A stretch of 55,769 nt of DNA from a virus. Numbering within the stretch: position 1 is the stretch's first letter; each line of letters begins with the position of its first letter. The translations under genes and the position numbers were made by a program. Where the stretch lies: the IMG/VR virus record IMGVR_UViG_3300013137_000025, positions 1 through 55,769 of that record, one strand, 5' to 3'. Positions 6,478-13,827 of the stretch are shown here, one piece after another. The notes below the pieces were generated by a model, which worked only from the letters and a program-made list of their open reading frames with translations, had not been told where the DNA came from and searched no databases.

Positions 6478-7328
6478 GGGTGATTGTGGGGTTGAGTGGT
6501 GGAAAGGCGTCGGCGTGGTGTGCTGGGTGGGCGTTAAGGAACTTCCCCAAGGAAGGGGTAGTTTTCTATTTCAATGATACCAAGTGGGAGCACCGGGATC
6601 TGTATAGATTTATTGATGATCTGTCAAGATATTTTGATCATCCTATTACAGTGGATTCGGATGGAAGGAGTCCTGAGGATTTGTTTCGTGAATACAGAGT
6701 ATTGGCTAGTAGTAGGATGCCGTTTTGCACCAGGATTCTGAAGGCCCAGAGGCTTCAGGTATTTTATGAGGATGGGGATGTGTTAGTTTTCGGTATAGAT
6801 TCCAGGGAACCGGAGAGGGCGAAAAATCTGGAGAGAATTTATTCGATGGTGGCTATTAAAACCGGGAAGAAATGTCAGTTGAGGTTTCCCCTTATAGAGG
6901 AGCGGGTTACAAGGGATCAGGTGGATGAATTTATCAAGAGCACGGGCATCTTGGAGCCACAGATGTATCGATTGGGGTTCTTGCATAACAACTGCTCGGG
7001 TGGGTGTGTTAGGGCGGGGAAGAGACAATGGAAGATGCTGTATGAGAAGCTCCCCGAGGTATATGCTGAGAGGGAGAGGGTGGAGAGGGAGCTTGGTGAG
7101 TTGTTGGGGAAGAAGGTGTCTTTCTTAAGGGGAGAGACCTTAGAGGAGTTCAGGGGGAAGATTGAGAGAAAGTCCTTATCATCCTATTACTACGACGATA
7201 CGTGTAGTGGTAGGGAGTATTGGAAGCTGGTGAGCAGGTATGAGGCTGATAAGAAAAAGAAGGCGGCCCCTCGTCCAACCCGTGGGAAGAAGGGGTTTGT
7301 GCGTAGAAGATTTGGGATTGGGAAATAA
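6474..7328 (+). CDS. PP-loop ATP-pyrophosphatase, phage PAPS-reductase-like family
   Basis: GTG 6474 overlaps the previous stop (GTGA) and has GGAGAAGGGG upstream. The 284-aa protein starts VRVIVGLSGGKASAW, where SGGKAS (8-13) is the ATP-binding PP-loop of the PAPS reductase/adenine nucleotide alpha-hydrolase superfamily. FYFNDTKWEH (31-40), MPFCTRILK (82-90) and HNNCSGGCVRAGKRQWKML (about 168-186) are motifs typical of phage members, with Cys pairs that could bind metal. Relatives either reduce PAPS or modify nucleic acids (DndC-type sulfur transfer); no DndD/E-like partners lie nearby. A nucleotide- or nucleic-acid-modifying role is the most that can be inferred. Confidence 0.85.
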   Translation: MRVIVGLSGGKASAWCAGWALRNFPKEGVVFYFNDTKWEHRDLYRFIDDLSRYFDHPITVDSDGRSPEDLFREYRVLASSRMPFCTRILKAQRLQVFYEDGDVLVFGIDSREPERAKNLERIYSMVAIKTGKKCQLRFPLIEERVTRDQVDEFIKSTGILEPQMYRLGFLHNNCSGGCVRAGKRQWKMLYEKLPEVYAERERVERELGELLGKKVSFLRGETLEEFRGKIERKSLSSYYYDDTCSGREYWKLVSRYEADKKKKAAPRPTRGKKGFVRRRFGIGK

Positions 7329-7339
7329 GGAGAGAGATA

Positions 7340-7666
7340 ATGCGCATAGGCGAGGTCGTGATGGCGTTGTTGGGGGGAGGGAAGAAGGCTGGGCCTCTGG
7401 AGGAAGTGGAGTCACCGCCCCCTGCTCCGGCCGTGGACGAGTTGACCTTGGTAATCCATCTGAGGAATGGCCTAAAGAGGACCTATACAGCACAGATAGG
7501 GAAAACTGACCAGAAGATTGAGGCGGATTTAAATGTTCATTATCCCCAGTTGTGGGAGGAGTTGGAGGGGAATGGGAAGTCGGTATTGTTTCAATACAAC
7601 GAAGGGGAGGATTGGTTTTTGAGGGAGGAGATTGTCCTCGTCACCCTGAATTTGAAGAGGGGGTGA
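7340..7666 (+). CDS. Hypothetical protein, 108 aa
   Basis: ATG 7340 after AAGGAGAG. The N-terminus (MRIGEVVMALLGGGKKAG) is followed by a Pro-rich spacer (PPPAPA, about 26-31), then a small alpha/beta domain (LTLVIHLRNGLKRTYTAQIG...VLVTLNLKRG). It follows the PP-loop gene by 11 bp in the same operon. Function unknown. Confidence 0.65.
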   Translation: MRIGEVVMALLGGGKKAGPLEEVESPPPAPAVDELTLVIHLRNGLKRTYTAQIGKTDQKIEADLNVHYPQLWEELEGNGKSVLFQYNEGEDWFLREEIVLVTLNLKRG

Positions 7667-7670
7667 TGGA

Positions 7671-8090
7671 ATGAGTGATACGAAGAGGTATGTTCTTGTT
7701 TATGCTGGGTTGGATAAAAAGGGCAATGCCGACAACAGGTATTTTGTTGGCCAGAATCTCTACCTTGGCATAGCCAATATAACGGATAGCCTGGAGTTGG
7801 CCACTATCATGTCTCTTGAGGAAGCGGAGAAGGTCTGGGGTTTGATGGCGGCAAAGAAGGATTGGCAGATTTGGTCTATAAGGGACAGCATTGTTCTTTA
7901 CGAGGAGTCGGATAGGCACTTGCTTATGGAGAAGCGCAAGAGGCTATCGGAGGAGTTGATGTCGATAGATCTCCAGCTTAATAAGAACTCAGACGGGCAT
8001 GGGGAGCGCCCACAGATATCTCCTGAGAATATGAGAAAGATGATAAATACTACCAGTGTTACGACGGACCAGGCTGGGTCTGTGGAGTGA
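7671..8090 (+). CDS. Hypothetical protein, 139 aa
   Basis: MSDTKRYVLVYAGLDKKGN opens a probable alpha/beta domain (residues 1-85). A helical segment rich in Lys/Arg/Glu (about 88-110, DRHLLMEKRKRLSEELMSID) and a polar tail follow. Start follows the previous stop by 4 bp with GGGGGTG as SD. No motif recognised. Confidence 0.65.
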   Translation: MSDTKRYVLVYAGLDKKGNADNRYFVGQNLYLGIANITDSLELATIMSLEEAEKVWGLMAAKKDWQIWSIRDSIVLYEESDRHLLMEKRKRLSEELMSIDLQLNKNSDGHGERPQISPENMRKMINTTSVTTDQAGSVE

Positions 8091-8289
8091 GGAAATTCGG
8101 GATGGACCTGATAGTGGGACGCCACGAACGCGCCTGTTCGAATCGTCTAAGGTGAAACCTGTGCACAGCGGACGCCGTGTACTACGGTCGGGAGATCGGG
8201 GAGGAGCATGACCTCCGGCGGGTGTTTCAGGTCCATCCCATTGGATCATATGGGAACTTTCACTCTCCAAGGGCTGGAAAGGAGTGGCG
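8091..8289. other. Intergenic stretch in the rightward operon
   Basis: 199 bp without a supported gene, the largest gap in an otherwise packed operon. It holds a small hairpin CGAAC/GTTCG (about 8128-8143), a 17-codon frame from ATG 8102 and GC-rich text without periodicity. It could be a decayed small gene or carry an internal promoter. Confidence 0.35.
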
Positions 8290-8703
8290 ATGAACCTATT
8301 CACTGCGGAATATTGGGCCAAACATTTTGAACGAATGGAATACGAAGATGGCATTTATCCCAGTGAATCGGACGCCATGATGATTGATGATGTAGCAATC
8401 TTGTATGTGGATCACCTTGGGATGATCCAAATGGAGGGGGCGCGGAGGGGGTCGTTTATCGTTCCCCTAAAGGGTTACCGTAAGGTGAGGGACCTGGAGG
8501 TAGCGATTTCCTTCCGGCCCTGTAAAGAGGGGTTTTGTGGCTCGATTTGGACTGTCGATACCCAAGGAATCGGGTTCTCCTTCCTTGTGCTAAGGGCCGG
8601 CAAGCCTTATGTTTATGGGGTGGCATTGGAGGGCAAGTATCTGGGCCCCATGAACGAAGACGAGGAGGAGGCTCTTGATGCACTCAATGAACGTAGAGGC
8701 TGA
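8290..8703 (+). CDS. Hypothetical phage protein, paralogue of the 10343-10954 product
   Basis: ATG 8290 has AAGGAG 5 nt upstream. The 137-aa protein (MNLFTAEYWAKHFERMEYED) shares an order of motifs with the product of 10343-10954: T-A-x-x-W-A near the N-terminus, a DDV-I(L/I)Y box followed by MIQMEGA or LLELEGA, an I-W segment and a GFSF box. Members of this family in other phages have the pattern ASEWAEKLNGRE...IVFGYSDDL.EF.GA; function unknown. Its 3' end overlaps the next gene. Confidence 0.7.
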   Translation: MNLFTAEYWAKHFERMEYEDGIYPSESDAMMIDDVAILYVDHLGMIQMEGARRGSFIVPLKGYRKVRDLEVAISFRPCKEGFCGSIWTVDTQGIGFSFLVLRAGKPYVYGVALEGKYLGPMNEDEEEALDALNERRG

Positions 8704-9079
8704 CGCTTCGAGTGATGGATGTCCCAGTGATGAAACAGGGGTTCTCTTGGATTTTCAGGATTCGTCTATCATGTTTGATGGAGAGCTTCTGGATGCTCTG
8801 GAGGCTGCTCCTGCTTGGGTCGCTGCGACGGTGGTTGGGGGAATCTCTGATCATTACGCAAGGATGCATATAGCTCGTGCCCAGGTTGATAGGATTCAGT
8901 CGATATTATGGAGGTTTGCTCACAAGTATCCGCATGAAATCCAGATACTGCTGGACTGGATGCGAAGAGGGTATGAGTATTCTGGAGATCCTTTTAGTGA
9001 TCTGAAGTTTCTTACTTCGTTTGCCCGATGGGTAGAAACAGAGGACATTATATTCAGGATTTTCAGCAAGGAGGACTGA
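8678..9079 (+). CDS. Hypothetical protein, 133 aa
   Basis: ATG 8678 has GGAGGAGG 6 nt upstream and overlaps the previous gene by 26 nt; ATG 8687 is an alternative. The N-terminus is acidic and disordered (VEADASSDGCPSDETG), followed by a helical domain with several Trp and Phe (RIQSILWRFAHKYP, EIQILLDWMRRG). No homologue recognised. Confidence 0.65.
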   Translation: MHSMNVEADASSDGCPSDETGVLLDFQDSSIMFDGELLDALEAAPAWVAATVVGGISDHYARMHIARAQVDRIQSILWRFAHKYPHEIQILLDWMRRGYEYSGDPFSDLKFLTSFARWVETEDIIFRIFSKED

Positions 9080-9083
9080 TTCC

Positions 9084-9581
9084 ATGAACACCCAAGACGA
9101 CGGGGGAATCCCTCACATAGATGTCCCGATTATCAATCGATACGAAGGGATGGTGATAGCCTACCTCAAGTCGGAGAATGGGGGTTGCTGCTATGTGGGG
9201 CTGCATCCTGAGATCCTCCAGGTATTGGACCGGGTGGGGAGCTATAGGGTGGCAGAGATATTCTGTTTGAAGGTGTTGGACGGCCTGTGTAAACACGGGG
9301 TTAAGTATATGGACGAGGTGAAATTCGAGTGGCCGGATGACATGGTGAACAATGTCGGGAAGGTGGGGGATCTTTCGGATTGGTTTCTTCCCAAGGCCCC
9401 TCGCACCTTCAACTACGAGCAGGAGGTTAAGAAGGCTATCTCCGAACTGTCTTATCTCGACACGATCATGGCTCAGTGGATGGTGTCCGGAATTGACTTG
9501 GAGGTGGACAGCAAGGTTAAGCATGGGATTGATGTCCTTCTGGCTCTCGATGTATTCTTTTCCAGAATCTCCCACCACTAA
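9084..9581 (+). CDS. Hypothetical protein, 165 aa
   Basis: MNTQDDGGIPHIDVPIINRY, with AAGGAGG 9 nt before the ATG. Mixed alpha/beta, soluble, with Cys at GGCCYVG and IFCLKVLDGLC. The C-terminal third is helical (YEQEVKKAISELSYLDTIMA). It sits 4 bp after the previous gene. Function unknown. Confidence 0.65.
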   Translation: MNTQDDGGIPHIDVPIINRYEGMVIAYLKSENGGCCYVGLHPEILQVLDRVGSYRVAEIFCLKVLDGLCKHGVKYMDEVKFEWPDDMVNNVGKVGDLSDWFLPKAPRTFNYEQEVKKAISELSYLDTIMAQWMVSGIDLEVDSKVKHGIDVLLALDVFFSRISHH

Positions 9582-9596
9582 CAAGAATTGAACGTC

Positions 9597-10253
9597 ATGG
9601 GCTGCGATATTCATGTCAATTACGAAGTCAAGATGGGGTCAGGTGGTTGGGAGAGAATCAATTGGGAGGATGAATTCATTCGGAAGATGAGGATTGACGA
9701 GGACGGAACCCAGTGGCCCGAGTGGGATTTTAATAAGATGGGGGAGAGCGTGTATTATATTTCGAGGAACTACTTCCTATTTTCCATCCTCGCAGATGTC
9801 CGTAATTACTGTGACATGGTGCCCATTTCTTCCCCACGCGGGCTTCCCAAAGACGTTTCCCAGGACACTCTTACCAAAAGCAAGGAGTTTGGGTGTGATG
9901 GCCATAGCCACTCCTGGTTGTCGCTTGAGGAGCTTCTTGCCTACGACTGGGATCGGACCGTGTTGCTTGACGGGGTCGTAAACGAAGAAGAATACCGGCA
10001 GTGGAAAGAGAAGGGGGCCCCCGAGTCCTACTGCGCCGGGGTGAGCGGAGGGAGGGTGTGCTTCGTCACCCAAGAAGAGATGGAGGATCTGGTGACAGGG
10101 GTAGTGGTCCCAGATCCCTATCTCTCCTACTACACATCCGTCGAGTGGGAGCACTCCTATCGCCAGTGTGTTGGCGAGAAGTTCTTTATCACCCTGAATC
10201 ACTTGTCCAATATACCGGGTTCCGTTCGGTTGGTCTTCTGGTTTGATTGCTGA
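9597..10253 (+). CDS. MGCDIH-family conserved phage protein, 218 aa
   Basis: The start at ATG 9597 gives MGCDIHVNYEVKMGSGGWER, the hallmark N-terminus of a conserved protein widespread in phages and some bacteria. Other family features are present: YYISRNYFLFSILADVRN (about 44-61), GLPKDVSQD and the GHSHSWLSLEELLAYDW box (about 101-117). No biochemical function is known for the family. The SD is weak; a TTG nine bases upstream is less likely because MGCDIH is the conserved start. Confidence 0.8.
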   Translation: MGCDIHVNYEVKMGSGGWERINWEDEFIRKMRIDEDGTQWPEWDFNKMGESVYYISRNYFLFSILADVRNYCDMVPISSPRGLPKDVSQDTLTKSKEFGCDGHSHSWLSLEELLAYDWDRTVLLDGVVNEEEYRQWKEKGAPESYCAGVSGGRVCFVTQEEMEDLVTGVVVPDPYLSYYTSVEWEHSYRQCVGEKFFITLNHLSNIPGSVRLVFWFDC

Positions 10254-10342
10254 TAGGGCCTCCAGCGTATTATGTATATCTATAGCGGACACCGAGCGAG
10301 AAACCGCATGTATCCATACCTTTTGGCATGGAGAATAGGGCG

Positions 10343-10954
10343 ATGACAGCAAGTGAATGGGCAGCGAAGTTACATGGCCGGGAGTTCAAATTGTTCGGAG
10401 GATTCCTATCAGAAGATGAGTGTGCCCAAGCCGCTAAAGATGACGTGGTCATTATCTATGGTTATTCGGATGATCTGTTGGAACTGGAAGGAGCCGTGGA
10501 CGAGGAGTATGCCGCCTGGGGCGGGCTGAACGGCAGGGTGATTAGAGGGGTTCGCATCGACGCTATCTGGAGCCCCAAGTCCGTTGATGCCTCGTGGCTC
10601 ATCATCGCCCCTGGATTCTCCTTCGATATCATCGAAGGGAATGGAAGCCTGTTTTGCCGTGGATCCGTGGTTCCTGGAAAATTGTTTCGGTATCCCGATA
10701 ATCAAGAACCAGAATCCAGGGAGTGGAGAATTGTCTTCAATGGAGATGATGATTGTCCGTGTTACATGTTTATGTTTGTAGAAACCAGTAAAATGCCTGG
10801 CGATACCATGGAACGAAACGGAATGTTGATGACACCCCACGCATCAGATGTCACCACCCTTCGTCAGAGATTTGGCGACATGGAGAAGGCATTCAACAAA
10901 CCGGTCTTGGACGAGCGCGTAGTAAACCCCGTTTCCGCAGGAAACTACCCATGA
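10343..10954 (+). CDS. Conserved phage hypothetical (ASEWAxKLxGRE family)
   Basis: ATG 10343 gives MTASEWAAKLHGREFKLFGG, then DDVVIIYGYSDDLLELEGAV (about 35-54), a region with W and SW, and GFSFDIIEGNGSLFCRG. This order matches a small protein family common in phages with unknown function. An in-frame ATG at 10328 is an alternative start. Residues beyond about 120 (to 203) form an extra C-terminal part with no match I recognise. It is a diverged paralogue of the 8290-8703 product. Its stop overlaps the next ATG by 4 nt. Confidence 0.7.
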   Translation: MTASEWAAKLHGREFKLFGGFLSEDECAQAAKDDVVIIYGYSDDLLELEGAVDEEYAAWGGLNGRVIRGVRIDAIWSPKSVDASWLIIAPGFSFDIIEGNGSLFCRGSVVPGKLFRYPDNQEPESREWRIVFNGDDDCPCYMFMFVETSKMPGDTMERNGMLMTPHASDVTTLRQRFGDMEKAFNKPVLDERVVNPVSAGNYP

Positions 10955-11295
10955 AGGTCATCATAGCCGGAGGAAGAGACTTCGAGGGCGGCAAGAAACA
11001 CCGCAAGTGGCTCAAGGAACAACTGCAAGATTTGCAGGCCACCTACGTGCTGTCCGGGTGCGCCCGTGGTGCCGACGCCTTCGGGGAGGAGGTCGCACAG
11101 GAACTGAACATCCCTGTCGAGATCCACCCGGCCGCGTGGGCAGTACACGGACGGTCAGCAGGCCTCTTTCGCAACGAAGCCATGGCCCAACTTGCGGATG
11201 CCTGTATTCTGTTTCCCGGTGGTCGAGGAACCCAGGACATGGAATCCAGAGCCATCAAACACGAACTCGTCATCAGGAAGTGGGAGGAAAAGTGA
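10951..11295 (+). CDS. DUF2493 / YspA-like SLOG-fold protein
   Basis: MKVIIAGGRDFEGGKKHRKW is the typical DUF2493 N-terminus. LSGCARGADAFGEEVAQELN (about 34-53) is the nucleotide-binding GGA/ARGAD loop, and RNEAMAQLADACILFPGG (about 74-91) completes the Rossmann-like SLOG domain shared with DprA and LOG proteins. The 114 aa fit a stand-alone domain. SLOG proteins bind nucleotides or nucleotide-derived signals, and in some defence systems they sense such ligands. The role here is unknown. It overlaps both neighbours by 4 nt. Confidence 0.85.
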   Translation: MKVIIAGGRDFEGGKKHRKWLKEQLQDLQATYVLSGCARGADAFGEEVAQELNIPVEIHPAAWAVHGRSAGLFRNEAMAQLADACILFPGGRGTQDMESRAIKHELVIRKWEEK

Positions 11296-11519
11296 TCAAG
11301 ATTCTCATCCCAGAAGGAGACCTGTGCCGCTCCAAGGAAACAGGAGAAGCCTGCACCTGTCTGCGCCACAAGAAGCACCCTCCCCACAAGGGAGGAGGCC
11401 CCACCCTCGTGGAATCCTATGCCTGTGACCTATTCCGAATTAGAGTTCCCTGTAAGGTGGACGTCGATGGGTTCCTGTGTATCTCCAAGAACCCGTATTG
11501 CTTTCGTTTCCAGCCATGA
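11292..11519 (+). CDS. Cys-rich small protein, 75 aa
   Basis: GTG 11292 overlaps the previous stop (GTGA), the usual coupling in this operon. Cysteines fall in four groups: DLC, ACTC, YAC and then PC, LC and YC (residues about 11, 20-22, 47, 54, 62, 69). This suggests one or two metal sites. The middle is basic (RHKKHPPHKGGG). No named zinc-finger family fits exactly. The stop overlaps the next ATG. Confidence 0.65.
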   Translation: MIKILIPEGDLCRSKETGEACTCLRHKKHPPHKGGGPTLVESYACDLFRIRVPCKVDVDGFLCISKNPYCFRFQP

Positions 11520-11815
11520 CCCAACCTGGCAATAAAAATGTCCACGTCGTAGAGTCTTGCTGCGCGTCCTGCAACGCCACAGGGATCATCCAAGATCACC
11601 GGGGAGACTGGGTGCTATGTCCCGCCTGCCAGGGCAGTGGGTCCGTCCTCGTGTTCGTAGAACCCTTCACAGGCCGTCGAGAGGTTACTGGCGTCGAGAA
11701 AGTGAAAGTCCTATACGGACAATTCCAAGCGGAGACAGGGGAATGGCTGGGGAAGGAAGTGGACTACCAGGAGTTCCTGTCGGGGAAGGCGATCAGATGC
11801 TCCCAGACCAGGTAA
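11516..11815 (+). CDS. DnaJ-type zinc-binding (CxxCxGxG-like) small protein, 99 aa
   Basis: ATG 11516 overlaps the previous TGA. Residues about 15-45 contain CCASCNATG and CPACQGSG, two CxxCxxxG knuckles like half of the DnaJ cysteine-rich domain, which bind zinc and contact proteins or nucleic acid. The rest (FVEPFTGRREVTGVEKVKV...) is a beta-rich tail. No J-domain is present, so this is not a DnaJ. It may be a small adaptor. Confidence 0.7.
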   Translation: MTQPGNKNVHVVESCCASCNATGIIQDHRGDWVLCPACQGSGSVLVFVEPFTGRREVTGVEKVKVLYGQFQAETGEWLGKEVDYQEFLSGKAIRCSQTR

Positions 11816-12018
11816 CCTGTTCCACATGCCAACACTACCAGCCAAAAAAACGCGGGGACCTGTGCAAGAAGAAGAAGGGGTCCCTGTTGCAGAATATCGG
11901 ATTCGGAATGTTTGCCGAAATCACCTACAGCGGTCTGGGGTTGTCGGAGGTTGACGAGGATGACCAAGGACAGGTGGTCGTCCTGAAAAACTGCCCCCTC
12001 TACCAACGAAAGGCCTGA
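11797..12018 (+). CDS. Cys-rich small protein, 73 aa
   Basis: ATG 11797, in the end of the preceding gene, with GGAAGG 8 nt upstream. The protein MLPDQVTCSTCQHYQPKKRG has a CxxC knuckle (8-11), Cys at about 23 and Cys about 67 (LKNCPLY), enough for one zinc site. The basic stretch (KKRGDLCKKKKG) would suit nucleic-acid contact. It is one of four consecutive or near-consecutive Cys-rich genes. Confidence 0.65.
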   Translation: MLPDQVTCSTCQHYQPKKRGDLCKKKKGSLLQNIGFGMFAEITYSGLGLSEVDEDDQGQVVVLKNCPLYQRKA

Positions 12019-12020
12019 AC

Positions 12021-12290
12021 ATGAAGATCGAAGTCGTTCCCGAGAAAATCACCGTGAAACTGGGCGATACGTCTGTTAAGCTCACCCGCGATGAATGCTG
12101 GGACCTATACCATGCCCTCGAAAAGGAACTTGGAATCCAGATACTCCCCACTTATCCGAACAACCCGTGGTGGATAGAGATTCAAAACCCACCCCTCAAC
12201 CCATACATTATCTGGTCCTCTGATAACACGGGCTCTGTTGATCTTGATTCGCATATCAAGGTCAACTCCATCAAGTCCGATGCCCCATGA
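12021..12290 (+). CDS. Hypothetical protein, 89 aa
   Basis: MKIEVVPEKITVKLGDTSVK begins a small alpha/beta domain with one amphipathic helix (DECWDLYHALEKELG, about 24-38) and a Trp/Pro-rich C-terminal half. Start follows the previous stop by 2 bp, and the stop overlaps the thyX ATG by 4 nt. No family recognised. Confidence 0.65.
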   Translation: MKIEVVPEKITVKLGDTSVKLTRDECWDLYHALEKELGIQILPTYPNNPWWIEIQNPPLNPYIIWSSDNTGSVDLDSHIKVNSIKSDAP

Positions 12291-12886
12291 AGGAAGTAGA
12301 GGTGCTGACTCCATCAGCTATCCTTATGTGGGTTACTCCAGACCCAGAGTGGACCATTGAGCGGGCCGCCAGGGTGTGCTACGATTCCCTTGACAAGATC
12401 GGGGAACGTCCTCAAGTAAATGAAAAGATGCTGCGTAGACTCAGAGCCTCAGGGCACTTGTCTTGCTTCGAACAAGCATCAGCATCTTTCGAGATCATTT
12501 GCTCAAGGGCGTGCCACGTCCAGATCATCAGACATCGGACCATGTCTTACTTGGCCCAATCTCAGCGTTACGTGAAACTGGGAGGGTTCCTGCCCGTGTG
12601 CGTGGTAGACCCCATCACAGATGACGAGAGATCTTTCTATGAGCACTGCTACTATGAGTATCAACGTCGGATCGAGGTCGGGCAGAAGCCCGAGAGGGCC
12701 AGGGAGGTCCTGCCCAACTCCACGGCAACCAGAATGATCATGACGGGAAACTTCACTAACTGGAGGAGATTCTTGTCAGCCAGACTGGACCCCCATGCCC
12801 AAAGCGAAGTCCGGCTTGTTGCTGGACAAATAGCGTCTTCCTTGAAAAAGATCGCCCCCATAGTCTTCGAGGACGTGAATCCATGA
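12287..12886 (+). CDS. thyX: Flavin-dependent thymidylate synthase ThyX
   Basis: The 199-aa protein carries the ThyX signature RHR-TMSYLAQSQRY at residues 82-95 (RHRxxSxxxxSxRY). CSRACHVQIIRH lies before it and NFTNWRRFLSARLDPHAQSEVR (about 151-172) forms the FAD/dUMP-binding C-terminal part. ThyX methylates dUMP to dTMP using methylene-tetrahydrofolate and NADPH with FAD, as a homotetramer. It gives the phage a thymidylate supply independent of ThyA, fitting the dNMP kinase at 18090-18815. Length is slightly below bacterial ThyX. It sits between small genes with 4-nt overlaps. Confidence 0.95.
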   Translation: MKEVEVLTPSAILMWVTPDPEWTIERAARVCYDSLDKIGERPQVNEKMLRRLRASGHLSCFEQASASFEIICSRACHVQIIRHRTMSYLAQSQRYVKLGGFLPVCVVDPITDDERSFYEHCYYEYQRRIEVGQKPERAREVLPNSTATRMIMTGNFTNWRRFLSARLDPHAQSEVRLVAGQIASSLKKIAPIVFEDVNP

Positions 12887-13077
12887 GCCACTGCGACGAG
12901 TGCCGTTACCTACAGTACATTCGCCAGTTGTCCGGTAACTACTACATCTGCGCCGTGCCCCTGCCTGAGTGGGTCGTGAGCCACTGGGATGCCCATCCTA
13001 ACGATCTCGACATCGTCATAGATCCCGATAACGGGGAAAACTGCGAGGCCTTCGAACCACTCAATTGGGACAACTGA
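12883..13077 (+). CDS. Cys-containing small protein, 64 aa
   Basis: MSHCDECRYLQYIRQLSGNY has a CxxC pair (4, 7) and later Cys at about 24 and 54 (ENCEAF), a pattern for one zinc ion in a compact fold. It is the last gene of the rightward operon and overlaps the thyX stop. A hairpin at 13090-13121 follows. Function unknown. Confidence 0.65.
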   Translation: MSHCDECRYLQYIRQLSGNYYICAVPLPEWVVSHWDAHPNDLDIVIDPDNGENCEAFEPLNWDN

Positions 13078-13089
13078 ACCAAAAGAAAT

Positions 13090-13121
13090 GGGCGCCAATC
13101 CAATTCTCCGGACGAGCGCCC
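13090..13121. terminator. Hairpin between convergent operons
   Basis: GGGCGC (13090-13095) pairs with GCGCCC (13116-13121), with a 20-nt loop. It lies between the rightward stop at 13077 and the leftward stop at 13143, so it could end both transcripts. The loop is long and flanking T/A tracts are short. Confidence 0.5.
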
Positions 13122-13142
13122 AATCTGTTTCTGCCCACCCGT

Positions 13143-13415
13143 TCACCTCTCCATCATCTCGTCCACCAATTCCCCCACCCGGCGCTTGTTCCTTTGAGCA
13201 ATAGCTTCATCGGTTTCAAGGACAGCCAATCTTTGGTCTATCTGGATGACTTGTTTCTGTAAGGCGAGAAAATTCCTTCCAGTGACCACCTGTTGACTGG
13301 TGATGAAGACAAGACACACTATGATTCCGATAATCGCAACCAGAGTTACTCCTATTAGCGTGCTGACGGTGACCATCTCTCTCGAACTCAGATGTCCCTC
13401 ACTCACCTCTGCCAC
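13143..13415 (-). CDS. Membrane-anchored coiled-coil protein, 90 aa
   Basis: An N-terminal hydrophilic stretch (MAEVSEGHLSSREMV) is followed by one transmembrane helix (about 15-41, VSTLIGVTLVAIIGIIVCLV) and a heptad-patterned helix to the end (FLALQKQVIQIDQRLAVLE...). This could be an inner-membrane spanin subunit or another phage membrane protein; no partner overlaps it, so spanin is only one option. ATG overlaps the previous gene's 3' end. Confidence 0.65.
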   Translation of the reverse strand: MAEVSEGHLSSREMVTVSTLIGVTLVAIIGIIVCLVFITSQQVVTGRNFLALQKQVIQIDQRLAVLETDEAIAQRNKRRVGELVDEMMER

Positions 13416-13764
13416 CTTCTCGTTTTACTTTCATGGCTTCATGCATCTTTGCCATCCTATCTCTCAGAACCTTTTTCTCTCCTTCTGTTAGCACCTTCTT
13501 GTTTTTGTCGCTTTTTAACGACATCAGTAATTTGCCACCACGGTAAGGAAACAGTGGACACTTATTAGACAAACAGGTCTTTTTTGGGTTTTCGTCCCAC
13601 CCCAAACACTCGACACAGAACAGCTTGATCGCCAAAGATCTACAATAATTATCGATTGTAACCGTTCCACCATCAGCGGATCTGATAACGTGTTTCATCA
13701 CCTCCTTTTCATCAACCTCCTCCTCCACTTTTTCCTCCACCTCAGGATCAGGATCGTTTTCCAT
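13399..13764 (-). CDS. Zinc-finger-like protein with acidic N-terminus, 121 aa
   Basis: The first 25 residues are acidic (EVEEKVEEEVDEKEV). Residues about 41-75 hold four Cys with the spacing YC...FCVECLGWDENPKKTCLSNKCPLFPYR, a pattern I know from small phage zinc-binding proteins. The C-terminus is a basic helix (GEKKVLRDRMAKMHEAMKVK). It could bind nucleic acid; no specific role is evident. Confidence 0.65.
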   Translation of the reverse strand: MENDPDPEVEEKVEEEVDEKEVMKHVIRSADGGTVTIDNYCRSLAIKLFCVECLGWDENPKKTCLSNKCPLFPYRGGKLLMSLKSDKNKKVLTEGEKKVLRDRMAKMHEAMKVKREGGRGE

Positions 13765-13784
13765 GGTGGTCTCCCATAGAGATT

Positions 13785-13813
13785 GGGGCCTCAGGATGAT
13801 TGCCCGAGGCCCC
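13785..13813. terminator. GGGGCCTC/GAGGCCCC hairpin
   Basis: A perfect 8-bp GC-rich stem (13785-13792 with 13806-13813) lies downstream of the 13828-14184 gene and upstream of the 13399-13764 gene. It is likely an attenuator or terminator; no U-tract follows. Confidence 0.5.
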
Positions 13814-13827
13814 CATGGCTCTTTCGC

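Noticed and set aside
8120-8160. TTCGAATC resembling a tRNA T-loop
   Set aside because: The flanking bases do not pair as a T-stem, and no acceptor, D or anticodon stem can be drawn around it.
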